The notes beneath the pieces are model-generated. The model did not search any database and had not been told where the DNA came from. It saw only the letters and a program-made list of their open reading frames with translations. From contig CALWBQ010000016.1 of NCBI GenBank assembly GCA_944376125.1, forward strand, positions 1 through 64,000: a DNA stretch of 64,000 nucleotides, given 5' to 3'. Source of the stretch: an uncultured Lachnospiraceae bacterium (lineage in GTDB: Bacteria; Bacillota; Clostridia; Lachnospirales; Lachnospiraceae). This document shows positions 51,446 to 61,660 of the stretch, piece after piece. The stretch's first letter is position 1. Each line of letters opens with the position of its first letter. Made by a program: the position numbers and the translations under genes.

Positions 51446-53207
51446 TTGCGGCAAATCCCTCCAGTTTTACGGTCCGGGCATTATTGGTCAGCGGATCCCG
51501 GTTCTGATAATCGAAGAGGACTCCCGTTCCGTCCCTCATTACTTCCAGATGGGCCATCTTGGCAAGCTGCTTAGAATCCCGCCCCCTGTAATCCGGCAGG
51601 AAGCGCCGTTCCTTCTCCTCCCGGATAAAGAAATCTCTGACAGAGATTTTATACGGGGCCTGATCACGGGCAAACGACGGACGGCTCTTGGCGTTCTCCC
51701 TCAGATACAAATCCATCACCAGCAGATCCCGGTACTCTTCCAGTTTTTCCGGCACCTTTTCTTTTAGGAAGCCGAACAGGTGCTCAAACCGCATCAAGCG
51801 GCTCTGGCTAATCTCCTCCATCCCTTTTTTCTGATACCACTGCGCCAGGGCCTGATACAGGTCAAAGGGTCTGGCAAATTCTCTCTCCAGAGCTCTGATG
51901 GTACAGAGAAATTGGCCGCTGTTGTAGTAAACCTCCACCATCTCCTCCACCCGTTTTAGCTGTATGACATCCCCGAACGAAAGCCAGCGTGTGGAGAGAA
52001 CCTCATAGGGCGGTTCACCGGTAAATGCCAGGTCATAGGAAGCCGCCTGCTCCTCCATGCAGGAACCTTTCAGAACCTTTAAAAAACCAAGCTGAAGCTG
52101 CTGGGGCCGCATTTGATACACCTGATCAAAAGATTCCCGAAAGCTCTCCAAATCCTCATAGGGAAGTCCTGCGATCAAATCCAGATGCTGATGAATATTT
52201 TTCCCCAGATTAATCCGATCTACTACAGTTTTTACTCTTTCCAGATCCATTTTTCTGTGAATCTCTTTTATTGTCTTGGGATTTACCGTCTGAACACCAA
52301 TCTCCAACTGAACCAGTCCAGGCCTCATCCCGCTGAGCAGCCGGATCTCCTCCTCATCCAGGACATCCGCTGCTATCTCAAAATGGAAATTGGTAACGCC
52401 GTTGTCGTGTGCCCGGATATACTCCCAGACAGCCATGGCATGGCTCTTTTTACAGTTGAATGTCCGGTCTACAAATTTTACCTGCGGAACCCGCTTTTCC
52501 AGGAAAAAATTCAGTTCCTTTTTTACCAGCTCCAGGCTCCGGAAACGAACCGACTTGTCGATAGAGGAAAGACAGTAGCTGCAGGAAAATGGGCAGCCTC
52601 TGCTGCTCTCATAATATATGATCCTGTTCTCAAAATCTTTCAGATTTTTGTAGGCAAATGGGATATCATCCATATTCAGGGGTCTTCTGTCCGGATTCTG
52701 CCGGATCATGCCGTCCCTGTCTCTCCATATAAGCCCTGGAATTCCGGCCAAGTCTGTCTCAAATCCCAGGCTTTTCTGGTTCTCTTCCAGGCCCTGGGCT
52801 GTCCAGCAGGCTCTCAAAAGCTCTGCAAATGTCTCTTCGCCCTCCCCAGCCATCACTCCGGCCGCCTCCGGAAGCTCCCCGAGGACCGAGCAGGCATCGT
52901 AAGAAACTTCCGGGCCGCCCAGCCATATGGCTGCATCTGGAAGTACTTTAGGCAGATCTCTTACCAGAGCCCGTATTTCTGAAATATTCCATATATAACA
53001 GGAGAACCCCACAATATCCGGTTTCCTCTCATAGATATCTCGGAGAATCTTCTCACGCTGATGGTTGATCGTATACTCCCCGATCTCAATCTCAATCTGG
53101 ACACCGCTCTCCGCCAGCTTTTTCTCTGCGTACGCCTTAAGGCTGTAAACGCCCAGATTGGAATGGATGTATTTTGCGTTTACGGCTGCCAATAATACCT
53201 TTATCAT
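51438..53207 (-). CDS. B12-binding-domain radical SAM protein (DUF4080 type)
   Basis: A 589-residue protein. The N-terminal B12-binding-like Rossmann domain (about 1-140) starts VLLAAVNAKYIHSNLGVYSL. The radical SAM barrel (about 185-400) has the cluster motif GCPFSCSYC with spacing C-x3-C-x2-C, and LIAGLPYEDL. A C-terminal DUF4080-type domain follows. Members may modify RNA or small molecules, but no reaction is established for this group. It lacks the B12 His loop DxHxxG, so cobalamin binding is doubtful. It overlaps dcd-type deaminase gene by one nt. Confidence 0.88.
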   Translation of the reverse strand: MIKVLLAAVNAKYIHSNLGVYSLKAYAEKKLAESGVQIEIEIGEYTINHQREKILRDIYERKPDIVGFSCYIWNISEIRALVRDLPKVLPDAAIWLGGPEVSYDACSVLGELPEAAGVMAGEGEETFAELLRACWTAQGLEENQKSLGFETDLAGIPGLIWRDRDGMIRQNPDRRPLNMDDIPFAYKNLKDFENRIIYYESSRGCPFSCSYCLSSIDKSVRFRSLELVKKELNFFLEKRVPQVKFVDRTFNCKKSHAMAVWEYIRAHDNGVTNFHFEIAADVLDEEEIRLLSGMRPGLVQLEIGVQTVNPKTIKEIHRKMDLERVKTVVDRINLGKNIHQHLDLIAGLPYEDLESFRESFDQVYQMRPQQLQLGFLKVLKGSCMEEQAASYDLAFTGEPPYEVLSTRWLSFGDVIQLKRVEEMVEVYYNSGQFLCTIRALEREFARPFDLYQALAQWYQKKGMEEISQSRLMRFEHLFGFLKEKVPEKLEEYRDLLVMDLYLRENAKSRPSFARDQAPYKISVRDFFIREEKERRFLPDYRGRDSKQLAKMAHLEVMRDGTGVLFDYQNRDPLTNNARTVKLEGFAAND

Positions 53208-53701
53208 TATACGTTTATCTCAATCTTTCTCCCGGTAGGCTGGTACTGATAATAACGGACTCCCGCTGCGTTAAGCATTCGCTTGGATGCCCGGACAGCA
53301 GGCGTGTCGGCATATTTATCGCAGCCATAGATCAGAGTTTTGATCCCCGCCTGGATGATCGCTTTCGCGCACTCATTGCACGGGAACAAGGTAACATACA
53401 ATTTGCTGCCCTCCAGGCTGCCGCCCCGGTAATTTAAAATCGCGTTCAGCTCGCTGTGGGTCGAATAGAAATATTTCGCATTATACGGATCGTCCTTCTC
53501 GTTCTCTTTCCCCCATGGGAACTCATCGTCCGAACAGCCGATGGGGAACCCGTTGTACCCCATGGACAGAATCTTGTTGTCACTGCTGACGATACAAGCT
53601 CCCACCTGCGTGCTGGGATCTTTGGACCTTTTGGCAGCAAGCTCTGCCACTCCCATAAAGTATTCATCCCACGTAATATAATCTGTTCTCTTCCCTGACA
53701 T
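53207..53701 (-). CDS. Deoxycytidylate deaminase (ComEB-like)
   Basis: The 164-residue zinc enzyme has YITWDEYFMGVAELAAKRS at the start, the catalytic HSELNAIL with proton-shuttling Glu, and the zinc cysteines in LFPCNECAKAI. It converts dCMP to dUMP for dTTP synthesis. A zinc-binding insertion between QVGACIVSSDNKILSMGYNG and the HSE motif is typical of the family. AAAGGAG precedes the ATG, 21 nt after the Sua5 gene. Confidence 0.93.
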   Translation of the reverse strand: MSGKRTDYITWDEYFMGVAELAAKRSKDPSTQVGACIVSSDNKILSMGYNGFPIGCSDDEFPWGKENEKDDPYNAKYFYSTHSELNAILNYRGGSLEGSKLYVTLFPCNECAKAIIQAGIKTLIYGCDKYADTPAVRASKRMLNAAGVRYYQYQPTGRKIEINV

Positions 53702-53722
53702 GTCTTCTCCTTTCTGCTGTGT

Positions 53723-54781
53723 CTATAATACATGAATAATATGGTAGCCCGCCGCCTTCGTCATTCGGTTCATAATAGCCTGCCCGATCTGATCGCCCGG
53801 AAAGCTCTCCGAATAGATCACCTCTGCTCCCAGATCGTCAAACTCTCTCAGCACCGCATACAGATTGTGGGCCACGGTCTCTTCCTCTGCCCGGATTCCA
53901 ATGGAGCGCACGATGCCAGCCGGATAGCAGGCGCGGGTCTCATCTGTGCAGATAATTCCCACCTTTTTCCCCTCCCCCATGGCCTGCCTTGCCAGACGGT
54001 TGATGGCACGAACCACCTGTTCCATCTCCCCCTCCACCAAGGTCATGTCGGCTTTCGGTGCATAGTGGCGGTACTTCATCCCAGGAGCCTTGGGTTTGAT
54101 CCCCTCCTTCATAGGGCCGAGGATAGCTGGGTCAATCTCCACCCTTCCCAGTGTCTCCTCCAGCATCTCCATCGTCACAGCCCCCGGGCGCAGAATCGTA
54201 GGAATTTCCCCGGTAACATCCACAATGGTTGATTCCAGTCCGATCCCTACTGGCCCTCCATCTATCAGAATCTCAATCCTTCCGGCCATATCCTGCCATA
54301 CGTGATCTGCTGTAGTAGGGCTGGGTCTGCCTGACAAGTTGGCGCTGGGAGCAGCTACCGGCACGTTTGCCATGGAAATCAGCTTTCTGGCAATAGGGTC
54401 GGATGGCATCCTCACTGCCACTGTCTCCAGACCTCCTGTTGTCCCGTACGGGACCAGCCCGCTTTTGCGGAATATCATGGTCAGCGGTCCCGGCCAAAAT
54501 TCTTTCATCAGCTTTTGGGCCGCCTCCGGTATCTCCTCCACCAAGGGGGCCAGCTCCTCCAGCCCGGATATGTGGGCAATCAGAGGATTATCCGACGGTC
54601 TCCCTTTGGCCTCATAGATTTTCTTTGCCGCCTTTTCATCTAAAGCATTTGCCCCCAGCCCGTAAACCGTTTCCGTCGGAAACGCTACCAGGCCGCCATT
54701 TCTCAAAACAGCTGCCGCTTCCTCCAGATCTTCCTGCCTGATATGCTCCGGGTCTTCTATCTTTACCCTTTTTGTTTCCAC
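53723..54781 (-). CDS. sua5: L-threonylcarbamoyladenylate synthase (Sua5 type)
   Basis: The 352-residue protein has the YrdC/Sua5 domain (about 15-205) with GGLVAFPTETVYGLGANA, KGRPSDNPLIAHI and PSANLSGRPSPTTADHV, followed by the Sua5-specific C-terminal domain (about 225-345). It makes threonylcarbamoyl-AMP for the t6A37 modification of ANN-decoding tRNAs. The start is GTG 54781, with GGAG nine nt upstream. The 54782-54911 gap between it and dnaB has no gene or clear promoter; it contains an ATGGC/GCCAT hairpin nested in CCGC/GCGG. Confidence 0.94.
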   Translation of the reverse strand: METKRVKIEDPEHIRQEDLEEAAAVLRNGGLVAFPTETVYGLGANALDEKAAKKIYEAKGRPSDNPLIAHISGLEELAPLVEEIPEAAQKLMKEFWPGPLTMIFRKSGLVPYGTTGGLETVAVRMPSDPIARKLISMANVPVAAPSANLSGRPSPTTADHVWQDMAGRIEILIDGGPVGIGLESTIVDVTGEIPTILRPGAVTMEMLEETLGRVEIDPAILGPMKEGIKPKAPGMKYRHYAPKADMTLVEGEMEQVVRAINRLARQAMGEGKKVGIICTDETRACYPAGIVRSIGIRAEEETVAHNLYAVLREFDDLGAEVIYSESFPGDQIGQAIMNRMTKAAGYHIIHVL

Positions 54782-54911
54782 CTTTTCTCACTCCTGTCTC
54801 ACCATCAAAATGCCAAATCCCTGGCTATATAGCAATGCCGCAGTCCAATGGCATGCGCCATCGGGCCGCGGCTTACCTGTCTGTCCCGCTCTTCTGCAGA
54901 TTGGCAACAGC

Positions 54912-56246
54912 TCAGTCTCTGGCCATGTTGACAAACTTTGTATATTCCGGACGCCACAACAATTCAATGGTTCCGATCGGACCATTTCGCTGTTTCGCAA
55001 TAATAACTTCAGCTACATTGGGCTTGTCCGTATCTTTATTGTAATAGTCATCCCTGTATAAAAACATTACCACGTCAGCATCCTGCTCAATGGCCCCCGA
55101 CTCTCTCAGGTCCGACAGCATGGGGCGGTGATCCTGCCTCGTCTCACAGGCCCGGCTGAGCTGCGACAGCGCTATCACCGGTGCGTTCAGCTCCCTCGCC
55201 AGCGCTTTCAGGGACCGGGATATCTCTGATATCTCCTGCTGACGGTTATCACCGGATTTTCCGCTTCCGCTCATAAGCTGAAGGTAATCAATGATCACCA
55301 GGGACAAACCATATTCCAGCTTCATCTTCCTGCATTTGGAACGCAGCTCTGTAATGGAGATGCCCGGGGTATCATCGATAATCAGTTTAGAACCTCCTAT
55401 GATGCCGATTCCTTCCACCACCGCATCCCAGTCTGCATCTGTCAGGCTCCCGGTTCTCAGCTTTTGAGAGTCGACATTGGATTCCATAGAGAGCATACGG
55501 TTCACCAGCTGCTCTTTAGACATCTCCAGGCTGAAGATCATGCAGGGCATGTGGTTGCGAACTGCAACATAATCTACCAGGTTCAAGACAAACGCGGTCT
55601 TTCCCATAGATGGACGGGCCGCAATCAAGATAAAGTCCGACGGCTGCATCCCTGAGGTCTTATAATCCAGGTCAATAAAACCCGTCGGGATTCCTGTTAC
55701 GGATCCCGGATTGCGGGAAGCCACTTCAATCTTCTCCAGAACGTTTAAGGCCACCTGCCGGATCGGCACAAAATCTCCGCCGGTCCTGGACTGGAGGAGA
55801 TCGAAAATCGACTTTTCCGTCTGGGCCAGTATATCTTCCAGCTTCTCCTTCCCTGCATAGCAGGTATTGGCAATCTGTTCATTTATCTTGATCAGTTTTC
55901 TCAGGACTGCTTTCTCATGTACGATGTTGGCATAAGACCGGACATTCGCTGAAGTCGGCACCGTAGTAATAATATCCCGGACGAACTCCAGGCTGCTGAC
56001 CTCAGGCGGCACATCTTTCTCCTTCAGCCGATCCTGAAGCGTCACCAAATCCACCGGTTTCCCTTCATTGAACAGCTCTACCATAGCCTCAAACATTACC
56101 CCATACTGATGCTGATAAAATTCATCCGGCGTGATAATCTCTGAGGCTGCAATGATAGCATCCCGATCCATCAGCATAGAGCCGATGACCGACTGCTCCG
56201 CCTCCGCACTGTGAGGAAGCACCCGTTTCATCAGGGTTTCTTCCAT
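54912..56246 (-). CDS. dnaB: Replicative DNA helicase
   Basis: The 444-residue hexameric helicase has an N-terminal primase-binding domain (about 1-110, beginning LPHSAEAEQSVIGSMLMDRD) and the RecA-like C-terminal domain with Walker A AARPSMGKTAF, Walker B LVIIDYLQLM and SQLSRACETR. No intein is present. Length is normal. Its ATG overlaps the rplI stop as TAATG. Confidence 0.97.
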   Translation of the reverse strand: MEETLMKRVLPHSAEAEQSVIGSMLMDRDAIIAASEIITPDEFYQHQYGVMFEAMVELFNEGKPVDLVTLQDRLKEKDVPPEVSSLEFVRDIITTVPTSANVRSYANIVHEKAVLRKLIKINEQIANTCYAGKEKLEDILAQTEKSIFDLLQSRTGGDFVPIRQVALNVLEKIEVASRNPGSVTGIPTGFIDLDYKTSGMQPSDFILIAARPSMGKTAFVLNLVDYVAVRNHMPCMIFSLEMSKEQLVNRMLSMESNVDSQKLRTGSLTDADWDAVVEGIGIIGGSKLIIDDTPGISITELRSKCRKMKLEYGLSLVIIDYLQLMSGSGKSGDNRQQEISEISRSLKALARELNAPVIALSQLSRACETRQDHRPMLSDLRESGAIEQDADVVMFLYRDDYYNKDTDKPNVAEVIIAKQRNGPIGTIELLWRPEYTKFVNMARD

Positions 56247-56692
56247 TATGCTTCCTGTACCTTTACTGTCAGCTTTCCGGTGACATCCCTATGGAGCTTC
56301 ACCGGCACTTCATGGTTTCCAAATGTCTTAATCGGCTCTGGAAGAACCAGCTTTTTCTTATCGATTTCCAGTCCGAGCTGATCGGAAATTGCCTTGGCGA
56401 TCTCTTTTCCGGAGACAGAACCGAAAGCACGGCCTCCCTCCCCCGCCTTCATTTTCAATGTCACAGAGAGACTTTCCAGCTTTGCCGCCAGTTCCTTCGC
56501 CTCAGCCAGCTGCTGTGCTGCCACCTTTTCAGCGTTTGCCTTCTGCAGCTTCAGATCATTGAGATTTTTCGGTGTAGCCTCAACTCCCAGTTTTTTCGGC
56601 AGAATAAAATTATGGGCATAGCCGTCATTTACTTTTACAATCTCTCCCTTTTTCCCTAATGATTTTACGTCCTCCAGTAATACTACCTGCAT
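56246..56692 (-). CDS. rplI: 50S ribosomal protein L9
   Basis: A 148-residue protein with the L9 N-domain [19 protein letters not shown] and [15 protein letters not shown], the long connecting helix (about 42-75) and the C-domain ending KVQEA. It binds 23S rRNA at the base of the L1 stalk. It lies one nt after gdpP, in the order gdpP-rplI-dnaB conserved in many Firmicutes. Confidence 0.97.
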   Translation of the reverse strand: MQVVLLEDVKSLGKKGEIVKVNDGYAHNFILPKKLGVEATPKNLNDLKLQKANAEKVAAQQLAEAKELAAKLESLSVTLKMKAGEGGRAFGSVSGKEIAKAISDQLGLEIDKKKLVLPEPIKTFGNHEVPVKLHRDVTGKLTVKVQEA

Positions 56693-56693
56693 G

Positions 56694-58742
56694 TTATGTT
56701 ATATCTCCCTTCTCAAGCATCTGCGAAATAACATCTTTGATACGCTCTTTCGCTTCGTCTATCGTCATGCCTGTCATCTGTGCGCCGGCCGCGTTCCGGT
56801 GGCCGCCTCCGCCCAGATACTCCATCATCACCTGAACGTTAATGTCATCGATGGACCGGGCACTGACGAAAATCGTCCCATTATATTCTGTCAGCACCAC
56901 TGAAGCCCTGATCTTATTGATGTTCAGCAGATCATTGGCCGCCTGGGCTCCCACTACCGTAGGGCTGACCAGCCCTTCTGACGGACACACGCTGATTGCG
57001 AAAGCATCCCTGTAAACTTCAGCTTTACGGACAGCCTCAGCCTTGGCCTGGTATTCCTCCATGTTGTCCCGGAACAATTTTCTCACGCGGGTGATATCCG
57101 CCCCGTTCCGACGCAGGAATGCCGCAGCTTCAAAGGTCCGAACGCCGGTCTGATTGGTAAAATAGTTGGTATCAATCACAATCCCGGCATACATAGCATC
57201 GGCTTCCGCCGACTTCATTTTGATCCCATCGGCAATGTACTGCAGAACTTCAGCCACCATCTCGCAGGCCGATGAAGCATACGGCTCAACGTAGGACAGC
57301 ACGGCATTGTCGATGATCTCGCTGGACTGGCGGTGGTGATCCAGAACCACAATGGTCTTTACCATTCTCAAGAGCTCCGGCGCGTCGGTAATACTGGGCC
57401 GGTTGACATCCACCACCACCAAAAGGGTGTTGGCATCCACCAGCTCAGCCGCCTTCTCACTGGTCAGGAACATATCCTCTGGATAATCCGGGTTTCCGAT
57501 AAAACGGTCCATCATCGGCTTGACGGAGGCTGTATAATCATTTGCCATGATATGAGCTTTTTTATTCAGGGCAGTCGCTATCCTGTAGATTCCGATCGCC
57601 GCGCCGAAGGAATCAATGTCCCCCCGCTTGTGCCCCATAATCAGGAGCCTGTCCTTGGTCTCCATCAGCTCTCTCAGCGCATGAGCCTTTACCCTGGCCT
57701 TTACTCTGGTGGTCTTCTCCACCTGCTGTGCCTTGCCGCCGAAGTATTGAATCTTCCCGCCGTTTTTGACTACTGCCTGATCGCCTCCGCGCCCCAGAGC
57801 CATGTCAATGGCGGTTCTGGCAAACTCGTAGTTCTGATTATAGCTGTCTCCGTTCATTCCCATTCCGATGCTCAGGGTTACTGCCATCTCATTGCCGATA
57901 TTGACGGTCTTGACATCTTCCAGGATCGAAAAGCGGTTCTCCTGTATCTTCTCTACGTACTGCTGCTTGATGGCAAAGAAATACTTATCTTTCTCAATTT
58001 TCTTGACAATACCGTTCATAGAGTAGATATATTTGTTGATCTTACGGTCTACCAGAGCGGTCAGCAGGGAGCGGCGAACTTCTTCCACGCTCTCCAGGGC
58101 CTCATCATAATTGTCCAGATAGATAAGACCTGCCACCAGCTTCTGATCGTTGATTTCCTGGCGGCATTTGATCACTTCTGTCTCGTCAGTCAGGTAAACT
58201 GCCAGCAGCTTTTCTTTCTCCGCTCCTGCCCCCAACTGATTTCCAACGCTCTTTACATCCTCCAGAGAAACCCACTTTAAATCAACCCGGCAGCGGGATT
58301 CTGCCAGAGAAACATGGATCGATACCGTTTCCTCCTGATTCTCCAAATCTTCTTTTTTAATCTCCGGGAACAGGGACTGGAGATGCTTTTTTGAATTCTT
58401 TTCAAGTCCAGTCAGCTTAGTGAATGCTTTGTTCATCCACAAAATTCGGCCCGTCTCATCCGCCATAGCGTAGGGCTGCATCATATCAGCCAGCAGCCGC
58501 TTCTGAACCCAGGCGTATTCGGAGGCAAACTCCACCATATCTGCCAGCAAGCTGTTTCTCTTCTGAAAATACAGATGAACAGCGATGGCAATATAGACAA
58601 CGGTAAAAACCGCCATTACCATGCCAGCTCTGACATCCATACCTCCCACTGCCACATTGGCTGCCACCAGCAGCAGCGACAGGATCAGCGGCCATTGCAG
58701 ATAAAGACGCAGCTGCCCCTTCATCTTAACTTTTTCTTTCAT
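56694..58742 (-). CDS. gdpP: Cyclic-di-AMP phosphodiesterase GdpP
   Basis: The protein has 682 residues from ATG 58742 (GGAG six nt upstream; a TTG five codons earlier is less likely). Two membrane helices (about 12-55) precede a PAS-like domain (about 75-140), a degenerate GGDEF domain (about 170-300) and the DHH (about 335-490) and DHHA1 (about 560-675) phosphodiesterase domains. [16 protein letters not shown] and [10 protein letters not shown] provide metal ligands. It hydrolyses c-di-AMP to pApA and so affects potassium balance and wall stress. The GGDEF loop is not a GGDEF motif, as in characterised GdpP. It heads the gdpP-rplI-dnaB unit. Confidence 0.96.
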   Translation of the reverse strand: MKEKVKMKGQLRLYLQWPLILSLLLVAANVAVGGMDVRAGMVMAVFTVVYIAIAVHLYFQKRNSLLADMVEFASEYAWVQKRLLADMMQPYAMADETGRILWMNKAFTKLTGLEKNSKKHLQSLFPEIKKEDLENQEETVSIHVSLAESRCRVDLKWVSLEDVKSVGNQLGAGAEKEKLLAVYLTDETEVIKCRQEINDQKLVAGLIYLDNYDEALESVEEVRRSLLTALVDRKINKYIYSMNGIVKKIEKDKYFFAIKQQYVEKIQENRFSILEDVKTVNIGNEMAVTLSIGMGMNGDSYNQNYEFARTAIDMALGRGGDQAVVKNGGKIQYFGGKAQQVEKTTRVKARVKAHALRELMETKDRLLIMGHKRGDIDSFGAAIGIYRIATALNKKAHIMANDYTASVKPMMDRFIGNPDYPEDMFLTSEKAAELVDANTLLVVVDVNRPSITDAPELLRMVKTIVVLDHHRQSSEIIDNAVLSYVEPYASSACEMVAEVLQYIADGIKMKSAEADAMYAGIVIDTNYFTNQTGVRTFEAAAFLRRNGADITRVRKLFRDNMEEYQAKAEAVRKAEVYRDAFAISVCPSEGLVSPTVVGAQAANDLLNINKIRASVVLTEYNGTIFVSARSIDDINVQVMMEYLGGGGHRNAAGAQMTGMTIDEAKERIKDVISQMLEKGDIT

Positions 58743-58900
58743 TTCTGTCTCCTGCAAACAATCAAAAATATACGGACATTTTAGCCATTATACCACAGTT
58801 TCGGGATTTCGTCTATGCACTCCGAAAACTGAACGCAAAACAGAAGCAGCAGGCCGGTCACGCCATTCATCATTTGACAGTTCCGGCATAACTCATATAT

Positions 58901-58940
58901 AAAAATGCCTCAAACCCTTCTGAAGAGCTTGAGGCATTTT
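58901..58940 (-). terminator. Intrinsic terminator of the pectinase-MATE operon
   Basis: AAAAATGCCTCAA and TTGAGGCATTTT pair almost perfectly, giving a minus-strand hairpin followed by TTTTTA. It lies just past the end of the last MATE gene. The remaining 58743-58900 gap holds no gene; I saw no clear gdpP promoter there. Confidence 0.85.
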
Positions 58941-58951
58941 CCCAATCCTTT

Positions 58952-60280
58952 CTACAAAAACATCTTTTCCTTCCATTTCCCGCTTTTTAAACGCCAGGTA
59001 AAGACAGACGCCCGGAAGGTCCAGTCCAGAAACATGGCAAACCAGACGCACACTACCCCAATATCCAGAAAAGCCCGGAAAATATAGCTGAAGCCTACGC
59101 GAAAAATCCACATAGACAGCAGAGACACTGTCATGGTAAACCGGACATCGCTGGCTGCCCTGAGAGCATCGGGAATATTGAAGGCCAGCACCCACACCAG
59201 AGCGCAGGCCAGAGCCTGCCAGCGCATAAGAGCCACCGCTGTGTCTTCCGTCCCAGCAGATAAGTGGTAAAGCTCCGCAATGGGGCCTGCAAAAATTGCA
59301 CTTAAAATTGCAGCCAGACATGTAATTGCCAGAGACAGCGCCCCGATCCATTTGATATAATGTTCTGCCTGGGCATATTCCCTGGCACCGGCACACCGCC
59401 CTACCACGGTCAGAAGAGACAGCCCAATAGCATATCCAGGCATATGGGTGAACTCTGATACCGTCAGCGCTACCGCGTTAGCCGCAATGGCCGCTGTTCC
59501 AAAGGAAGTTACCACTCCTTGAACCAGCAATTTCCCGATATGGAAAATGCTGTCTTCCAGACCTGTTGGCAGCGCGAGCCTGAGAATATTTTTTACCATA
59601 TCAAATTCCCATCCGGTTCCCACAAAGCTCCTGGCGCTGATCACCCCTCTGGACTTCCACAGCAGGCCAAACAGCGCAAAGCTGCTCACGATGCGGGCGA
59701 TCATAGTCGCAAGGCCCGCCCCGAATACGCCCCATCCATATCCGAAAATAAAAACGGCGTTCAGGGCGATATTGATCATGCTCATAAGGAACGTTACGAC
59801 AAAGGGGAGTCTGGCGTTCCCCATGGCTCTGAACGCAGCAGAGCAGCAGTCCAAGAGCATTAAAAACGGATAGGAGGTCATTGAAAAATAAAAGTAGGTC
59901 ATAGCCTCCCTCAGCACGGCTTCCTCCGCCGTCCCGTAAAGCCCATTTAAAATCTGGAAGCGGAACAGGAAGCACAGGACAAAAATTCCGATCGAAAAGA
60001 CCGCGGAAAATGCCAGAAGATGCTTAGCCGCAAAATTTGCCTGGCCTGGTTCCCCTTTTCCCATATATTGGGTACAGATGATCGTTCCCCCTGTAGCCAG
60101 CGCCGAAAACATGCTCTGAAACAGCATATTGATGGAATCAATCAGAGAAATTCCGGACACCGCCGCTTCCCCGGCCGAGGCGACCATCAGCATGTCTGCC
60201 ATGCCGATGGTCCCCATAATAATCTGTTCCAGCAAAAGCGGCAGAATCAGGCCCGCCAGGTCCTTTTTACGAAACAGCAT
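58952..60280 (-). CDS. MATE family efflux transporter (second of a tandem pair)
   Basis: The protein has 442 residues from ATG 60280, preceded by GGAGGAGG four nt upstream; a longer frame is rejected. Twelve hydrophobic helices in two halves are seen, starting LAGLILPLLLEQIIMGTIGMADM, the MATE entry motif. The gene overlaps the preceding MATE gene by 14 nt. Both belong to the MOP superfamily but are only distantly similar, so they may have separate substrates rather than form a heterodimer. It is the last gene of the GH28 operon. Confidence 0.92.
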   Translation of the reverse strand: MLFRKKDLAGLILPLLLEQIIMGTIGMADMLMVASAGEAAVSGISLIDSINMLFQSMFSALATGGTIICTQYMGKGEPGQANFAAKHLLAFSAVFSIGIFVLCFLFRFQILNGLYGTAEEAVLREAMTYFYFSMTSYPFLMLLDCCSAAFRAMGNARLPFVVTFLMSMINIALNAVFIFGYGWGVFGAGLATMIARIVSSFALFGLLWKSRGVISARSFVGTGWEFDMVKNILRLALPTGLEDSIFHIGKLLVQGVVTSFGTAAIAANAVALTVSEFTHMPGYAIGLSLLTVVGRCAGAREYAQAEHYIKWIGALSLAITCLAAILSAIFAGPIAELYHLSAGTEDTAVALMRWQALACALVWVLAFNIPDALRAASDVRFTMTVSLLSMWIFRVGFSYIFRAFLDIGVVCVWFAMFLDWTFRASVFTWRLKSGKWKEKMFL

Positions 60281-61619
60281 CGATCCTCCTCCTCTGCGCA
60301 GCCGCACCGGCATCTGCCTTCCGCGTTTTCCGCCTTGCAGCGATAAAGAATCCGGCTGCCATAACGGCGCACACAGCCTCTGAGAAAAGCGGGGAAATCC
60401 AGATTCCTTTCTCCCCCACCAGGATTACCATTGCCCCCAGGGACAGAGCCAGGAGAACCAGGCCCCTGCCTGCGGAGATCAGGAAGGAAAATACCGGCTT
60501 CTCCACTGCTGTAAAGTACCCGGCCGACACCACATTAAATCCCAGGAACAAAAAGGAGAGGGAATAAAGGCGCAGCGCCATCTCTGTGTAGGCAAATGTG
60601 CCGTCCGTTCCCGGCTCCATAAACAGACCTACAAAGATTCCTGGGAAGGCTTCCAGCATCAGGCAGTATACCGCTGTAACAACAATGTTCATCACCATTG
60701 CGTAGCGCAGCAGCTTTCTGCAGATCTTCGGCTCCTCCGCTCCGTAATGGTAGCTGATAATCGGCTGGACGCCCTGGGCAATACCAGCCATGGTGTTGAG
60801 AACCAGGGTATTGATGTAAGAAATAACCGTGTAGCTGACGATCCCATGCTCACCAATCACAGCCAGGATTACCTGGTTAAACATAAAGACCACCAGTCCC
60901 CCTGACAGTTCAGTAAAGCCATTTGCCATTCCCAGGGGGATAATGCGTTTATATACCGACAGATTAAGCCGGAAGCGCTGAAAGCGCAGGGTTTTGCGGA
61001 ACTTCAGAAAATAAATAAAAAATATCGCCGTTGAAGCGGCCTGGGCCAGCCCTGTAGCAAAGGCAGCGCCGAAGACACCCCAGTGAAACCGCATAACAAA
61101 GACGTAATCTAAAACCACATTGGTCAGGCCGCAGGCGGTAACGCCGATTGCCGATACCATAGGCGTCCCGTCCGTTTTTACCAGCGCCTCCATGTTATAG
61201 GAAAGGATAAAGAAAACAGCAAAGGCGGCGATGGTTCCGACGTACTCTTTCACATATCCCAGGTTTGCCGGGGACGCCCCTAAAAATAAGGCCAGCGGCT
61301 CCAAAAAAAACAATGATACCGCTGTAACTGCAAAAGATACCACCGTAAGGACCACCAGATTCATAGTGAACAGGCTGCTTGCCCTTTCTTTCTCTCCTTG
61401 GCCTAAAGCAATCGAGATCAAGGTAGATGTTCCGGTTGCCATCAAAAGGCCCACTGTAAAAATCATAATCACATATGGCATGGAAAGATTGACGGATGCC
61501 AGAGCATCTTCCCCCACTCCCCATGCCACAAACATTCCATCCACCATTGTGTACAAGGCAAAAATCCACATGGACACGATAGATGGCAGTACAAATTTAA
61601 AAAACTTTTTTAGCAGCAA
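60267..61619 (-). CDS. MATE family efflux transporter (first of a tandem pair)
   Basis: A 450-residue, 12-helix protein. VLPSIVSMWIFALYTMVDGMFV opens the first half in MATE fashion, and GMANGFTELSGGLVVFMFNQ the second. The closest broad group is MepA/DinF-like. The best start is TTG 61619 with GGAGG seven nt upstream. It lies 41 nt after the isomerase gene. Substrate unknown; its place behind a pectinase and a sugar isomerase is unusual for a drug exporter. Confidence 0.92.
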   Translation of the reverse strand: MLLKKFFKFVLPSIVSMWIFALYTMVDGMFVAWGVGEDALASVNLSMPYVIMIFTVGLLMATGTSTLISIALGQGEKERASSLFTMNLVVLTVVSFAVTAVSLFFLEPLALFLGASPANLGYVKEYVGTIAAFAVFFILSYNMEALVKTDGTPMVSAIGVTACGLTNVVLDYVFVMRFHWGVFGAAFATGLAQAASTAIFFIYFLKFRKTLRFQRFRLNLSVYKRIIPLGMANGFTELSGGLVVFMFNQVILAVIGEHGIVSYTVISYINTLVLNTMAGIAQGVQPIISYHYGAEEPKICRKLLRYAMVMNIVVTAVYCLMLEAFPGIFVGLFMEPGTDGTFAYTEMALRLYSLSFLFLGFNVVSAGYFTAVEKPVFSFLISAGRGLVLLALSLGAMVILVGEKGIWISPLFSEAVCAVMAAGFFIAARRKTRKADAGAAAQRRRIDAVS

Positions 61620-61660
61620 AATAAAACCTCCAGTTATTTCCCTGCAGGGGGAGCCCGCCC

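Noticed and set aside
56694..58742. Active diguanylate cyclase in gdpP
   Set aside because: The GGDEF loop is absent, as normal for GdpP; the catalytic part is DHH/DHHA1.
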